Positions 60,959-64,000 of a DNA stretch of 64,000 nt are shown piece after piece. A program made the position numbers and the translations under genes. The notes beneath the pieces are model-generated. The model was given only the letters and a program-made list of their open reading frames with translations, ran no database searches and was not told the DNA's origin. Position 1 is the stretch's first letter; the number at the start of each line of letters is the position of its first letter. The DNA is from Fluviicola sp. GTDB taxonomy: Bacteria > Bacteroidota > Bacteroidia > Flavobacteriales_D > Crocinitomicaceae. The DNA is taken from positions 186,001-250,000 of the forward strand of contig JARWZO010000027.1 of assembly GCA_029866325.1 (NCBI GenBank). Reading direction: 5' to 3'.

Positions 60959-61742
60959 AGATTACTTAGCAAAAAACAAAGAAGCCTGGAATCAAAAAAC
61001 GGCTGTTCATATTGATTCCGATTTCTATGATATGCCGGCATTTTTGCGTGGAGAGACAACGCTCAAGTCATTGGAATTGGGCTTGCTAGGCGATGTTTCA
61101 GGTAAACGGATTTTGCACTTGCAATGTCATTTTGGGCAGGATACACTCTCGCTGTCGCGAATGGGAGCAAGCACCGTTGGGGTCGACTTATCGAGCGCTG
61201 CGGTTGAGAAAGCTACAGCTTTGGCCCATGAGTTGAAACTTGATGCGCACTTTATCTGCTGTGATTTGTACAGTTTGAAAGATCATCTTGCAGAACAGTT
61301 TGATATTGTTTTTACCAGCTATGGAACCATTGGTTGGTTACCTGATTTAGATAAATGGGCCGATATCGTGCAGCATTTCCTGAAACCTGGTGGTACATTC
61401 ATTATGGTTGATTTCCATCCTGTAGTTTGGATGTTCGATGATCATTTCAAGGAAGTTGCCTACAATTATTTCAACACGGAAACAATTGTAGAACAAGTAG
61501 AAGGAAGTTACGCTGATCGCGAAGCCGATATTGCTTACGAAACCGTTTCATGGAATCACCCTACATCGGAAACACTGCAAAGTTTGCTCGATTCAGGTTT
61601 AAGATTGACCAACTACCATGAATGGGATTATTCGCCATACACGTGTTTTCAGGAATTACAAGAAGATGCTCCTGGAGTTTACAGAGTAAAGCATTTGGGG
61701 AATAAAATCCCGATAGTGTATGGGATTGTGTGCGTAAAGTAA
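60942..61742 (+). CDS. Class I SAM-dependent methyltransferase
   Basis: The 266-aa protein has SAM motif I ILHLQCHFGQDTLSL (about 53-67), acidic contact VGVDLSSAAVEKA, motif II IVFTSYGTIGWLPD and motif III FLKPGGTFIMVDF. It belongs to the small-molecule methyltransferases similar to arsenite/DUF-type methylases of Bacteroidota. It starts inside the LprI-like gene (17-base overlap). Substrate unknown. Confidence 0.85.
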   Translation: MKKVNEDYLAKNKEAWNQKTAVHIDSDFYDMPAFLRGETTLKSLELGLLGDVSGKRILHLQCHFGQDTLSLSRMGASTVGVDLSSAAVEKATALAHELKLDAHFICCDLYSLKDHLAEQFDIVFTSYGTIGWLPDLDKWADIVQHFLKPGGTFIMVDFHPVVWMFDDHFKEVAYNYFNTETIVEQVEGSYADREADIAYETVSWNHPTSETLQSLLDSGLRLTNYHEWDYSPYTCFQELQEDAPGVYRVKHLGNKIPIVYGIVCVK

Positions 61743-61752
61743 GTTTTTAAGG

Positions 61753-61793
61753 TTGTAAGTTGAAACTCACCAAACACATCAACTTACAAAACC
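61753..61793. terminator. Inverted repeat after the methyltransferase gene
   Basis: TTGTAAGTTG (61753-61762) is a perfect inverse of CAACTTACAA (61780-61789), and flanking GG/CC add two pairs with a bulge. The loop is 17 bases. There is no T-run, so it may be a processing hairpin or a weak terminator. Confidence 0.4.
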
Positions 61794-61826
61794 GAAGAAA
61801 CTAGCTAAACTAAAAAAACTCAAAAC

Positions 61827-62918
61827 ATGAAACAGATTCTGTTAGTTGGTTGTTTATTTTTCACATTCTACACGTCGGCACAACTAAAACCGGGTTACAA
61901 ATTTGTGGAAAGCATGGAGTTGATCAAGGTCAATTTTCGTTTTGTTGATTCAGCTGAATATCCAGACTTTCCTGCTCCAACACGATTCAAACATGATTAC
62001 CGATCACCGATAGTTGGATTGGATAATTGCTGGGATTTTTGGAAAGATGATGCCGGAGTAGGAGTGATCAGTGTGCGCGGAACTACAGGTTCAACCGTTA
62101 GCTGGGCGTCTAACTTTTACTCGATGTTGGTACCGGCCACCGGTTGGATGAAAATTGCAGAAAAAGATACGTTTCGTTATGCTTTAGCCGAAAATCCAAA
62201 AGCTGCGGTTCATTTGGGTTGGCTGTATTCAACAGGCGCATTGATGAAAGACATGCTTCCGAAAATAGAAGCATTTATTGCCGGTGGAGGTCGCGATTTA
62301 TTGATTACGGGTCACAGTCAAGGCGGAGCGATTGCCTATTTGGTAACGGCTCATTTGTGGAGTTTAAAAAAACAAGGCTTGCTTCCGGATGATTTACGCA
62401 TCAAAACCTATTGCAGCGCCGCCCCAAAACCCGGAAACTTGCAGTTTGCTTATGCCTATGAATCGATGACGTATCCCGGATGGGCGTTTAATACCGTCAA
62501 TGCTGCCGATTGGGTGCCTGAAACCCCATTTTCGATTCAAACAGTGAACGATTTCAACGCAACAAATCCCTTTTCGGAAGCCAAACAATTGATGAAGGGA
62601 ATTCCGATTCCGGTGCGCTGGTTTTTGAAACATGCCTACAACAAAATGGATAAACCTACGCGCAGATCGCAGCGACGTTTTGAAAAATACCTGGGTCGAA
62701 AACTGGGCAAAATCATTCTAAAATCGGCTCCTGGCTTTGAACCGCCGGAATACTTGCACGAGAATGCCTTCGCTCGTTGTGGAATCTTTGTACCTTTGAT
62801 TCCGGATGCATCGTACTACGACGAGTTTCCCGAATACAACGCCGAAAACAAATTTGTTCACCATTTTATTTTGCCTTACCTAAGCTTAATGGAACGGATG
62901 CATGGTGAAACGAAGTAA
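61827..62918 (+). CDS. Exported lipase (class 3-like)
   Basis: The 363-aa protein has a signal peptide (MKQILLVGCLFFTFYTSAQ) and the lipase nucleophile elbow GHSQGGAIAY (Ser near 158). The rest resembles fungal-type class 3 lipases: GVISVRGTTGSTVSW (oxyanion), TYCSAAPKPGNLQFAY with the acid region NTVNAADWVPETPF. The lid or C-terminal part (about 255-363) is basic and positively charged. It is exported to the periplasm or beyond, with no T9SS domain seen. Substrate unknown. Confidence 0.85.
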   Translation: MKQILLVGCLFFTFYTSAQLKPGYKFVESMELIKVNFRFVDSAEYPDFPAPTRFKHDYRSPIVGLDNCWDFWKDDAGVGVISVRGTTGSTVSWASNFYSMLVPATGWMKIAEKDTFRYALAENPKAAVHLGWLYSTGALMKDMLPKIEAFIAGGGRDLLITGHSQGGAIAYLVTAHLWSLKKQGLLPDDLRIKTYCSAAPKPGNLQFAYAYESMTYPGWAFNTVNAADWVPETPFSIQTVNDFNATNPFSEAKQLMKGIPIPVRWFLKHAYNKMDKPTRRSQRRFEKYLGRKLGKIILKSAPGFEPPEYLHENAFARCGIFVPLIPDASYYDEFPEYNAENKFVHHFILPYLSLMERMHGETK

Positions 62919-62962
62919 GATTTCAACGAACGAAATCGGCAATGAAACGTTAGTAAAGAACT

Positions 62963-63364
62963 ATGAAAGAAGAATCCCGTCCGAAAGACCTGCAACGCGC
63001 CGATTTATTAGAACCCGTTTTTTTTGAAGATCGCCCCGATGTGAGTGAAGACGAGCGTTACCAAAATACCGTATTGCGTCCAATTCTGAAGTTTCAGCAT
63101 GCGAGTTTGTGTTTGGTAACAGTAGAAGCTATGCGGTCGCTCAATCCCGGATTTATTGATTTACCGGAACGCAAACAGAAACAGTTTATCACTACGGCAC
63201 TTACTTCCAACCTTGCGTTACGTAATCAATTGCTAGGGCTGGTGCTTGGAATGCTCGACGAAATTCAACTGATTATTTTTCTTTCCAACAAAAAGGAATA
63301 TTCCAAACGGGTTCAGGCAATGGTATTACAGCGCGTGATAGAAGGATACAAGAAGTTTTTGTGA
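62963..63364 (+). CDS. Small cytoplasmic protein of unknown function
   Basis: The 133-aa protein is helical with no signal peptide and no recognised domain (FVEDRPDVSEDERYQNTVLRP-like start, LLGLVLGMLDEIQLIIFL core). It follows the lipase gene by 44 bases on the same strand. No function is proposed. Confidence 0.55.
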   Translation: MKEESRPKDLQRADLLEPVFFEDRPDVSEDERYQNTVLRPILKFQHASLCLVTVEAMRSLNPGFIDLPERKQKQFITTALTSNLALRNQLLGLVLGMLDEIQLIIFLSNKKEYSKRVQAMVLQRVIEGYKKFL

Positions 63365-63703
63365 CTAGGTAGAAAACAAAATATCTCCCAAAGATGCCCA
63401 GATTTGGCTCGGCTAATGCTTACGCTGAAGCTTGTGCCATCGCTAAAGCTACTGGCGGCATGCGATCAGCAAAGGCGCAACGCCCTCGCATATAGTTCGT
63501 CACGAATAATATTCATAATAAAGCGTGTCCGTTAGGCACGTCAGCCTCAGGCTGATGCATCTGTGGGAAACAAAAAAAAGCATTCGCGTAAGTGGATGCG
63601 TAGCTGTAAAACCAAAATGGCGCAAATTCCCTCCTCTGAGAAAATCTGCGCCACGTGTCAGCCTCAGGATGATCTGTGGCTTAAAATAAATCTGCGGAAT
63701 CTC
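63365..63703. repeat. REP-like non-coding region
   Basis: This 339-base, GC-richer stretch shows no gene but several inverted repeats: TCAGCC-TCA-GGCTGA (63541-63555), TGGCGCA (63618-63624) with TGCGCCA (63647-63653), and CTTACGC (about 63421-63427) with GCGTAAG (63586-63592). The TCAGCCTCAGG unit recurs at 63658-63669 with a decayed arm. The pattern fits small transposon-related repeats (REP/BIME-like) between convergent genes. Confidence 0.6.
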
Positions 63704-64000
63704 TTACCAAACGATCTCTTCTTCCACCGAAATCGGTTTTCTGAACACAATCTTTCCGTCGAAGATATCCATCACAACCGTTTTTTCGGTGTCGATTGTT
63801 CCGGCTAGTAAGGCTTTCGATAACTCATTGAGCACTTGTTTTTGAATTACACGTTTCACCGGACGAGCTCCGAAATGGGGATCAAAACCGGCTTCCACAA
63901 TGTGTAACTTCGCTTCTTCGGTCATGTGCATGCGAATTCCGCGCTCTTGCAACATGCTCGACAACTGATCCAATTGCAACTGTACAATTGCTTTGATGTA
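63704..64000 (-). CDS. clpB: ATP-dependent chaperone ClpB, C-terminal part (partial)
   Basis: The 98 residues seen (YIKAIVQLQLDQL onward, reading from the right edge) are the C-terminal small domain of the second AAA module of ClpB/Hsp100, including EAGFDPHFGARPVKRVIQKQVLNELSKALLAG, a hallmark sequence (the GARPLKR motif). ClpB disaggregates proteins with DnaK. The N-terminus and both AAA cores are outside the window. The end is a normal ClpB terminus. Confidence 0.92.
   Translation of the reverse strand, partial: YIKAIVQLQLDQLSSMLQERGIRMHMTEEAKLHIVEAGFDPHFGARPVKRVIQKQVLNELSKALLAGTIDTEKTVVMDIFDGKIVFRKPISVEEEIVW

Overview
The window reads as chromosomal DNA of a Bacteroidota bacterium, most likely a flavobacterium of the Crocinitomicaceae/Fluviicola type. 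The taxonomic call is inference. It rests on several C-terminal type IX secretion (T9SS) sorting domains, a DUF4293 gene, a rhomboid protease with the Bacteroidota-style tail, many lipoproteins and secreted proteins of short AT-rich genes, and promoters that fit the Bacteroidota form (TAnnTTTG at -7, sometimes TTTG at -33). No rRNA, tRNA, CRISPR array, prophage or intact insertion sequence was seen. Coding density is high and genes lie on both strands.

Layout. 1-6.9 kb: 3' part of a type IIA topoisomerase A subunit, an AAA ATPase behind a 15-bp tandem repeat, a membrane fatty-acid desaturase, ornithine aminotransferase with a possibly structured leader, and an outer-membrane barrel protein closed by a strong terminator. 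7-15.8 kb: a V4R/HisKA_2 sensor protein, then a tight run of phosphohexomutase, dicarboxylate symporter, chorismate synthase and a GT-C-like membrane protein, then NDH-2. 15.9-18.4 kb: four small exported proteins or lipoproteins in a row. 18.4-22.3 kb: OsmC and metallo-beta-lactamase-fold genes diverge from a TetR regulator, DinB and thiolase. Two matching 20-bp palindromes flank tetR and look like its operators. 22.3-26.2 kb: AlkD-like and HEAT-repeat proteins, an eRF1-like protein, a formylglycine-generating-enzyme-fold protein, a DoxX-like protein and small genes. 26.3-31.3 kb: an operon of TetR, ABC exporter, HlyD and TolC whose ABC protein has lost every catalytic motif of its nucleotide-binding domain.

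31.4-49.1 kb is a mosaic of accessory genes: an acyltransferase, TPR proteins, T9SS-exported beta-propeller and serine hydrolase, rhomboid, PAS histidine kinase, rifampin ADP-ribosyltransferase, methyltransferase, a barrel protein lacking its 5' end, and a Crp-family regulator. 49.3-52.4 kb holds DUF4293 and ABC-F genes between inverted copies of an intergenic repeat. 52.4-60.3 kb: an exported protein with phosphohistidine and ATP-grasp domains resembling glucan water dikinase/PEP synthase, tandem paralogous membrane proteins, two T9SS LamG-like proteins, and an exported glucuronyl C5-epimerase-like protein. 60.4-64 kb: LprI-like protein, methyltransferase, lipase, an unknown gene, a REP-like non-coding stretch, and the 3' end of clpB.

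How the genes work together. Most loci are independent one- to four-gene units. The clearest functional units are the TetR-controlled DinB-thiolase unit, the TetR-ABC-HlyD-TolC export operon, the phosphohexomutase to GT-C run, and a cluster of exported carbohydrate-facing proteins at 52-60 kb. The best candidates for undescribed biology are the exported dikinase-like protein and the exporter with a dead ATPase domain.
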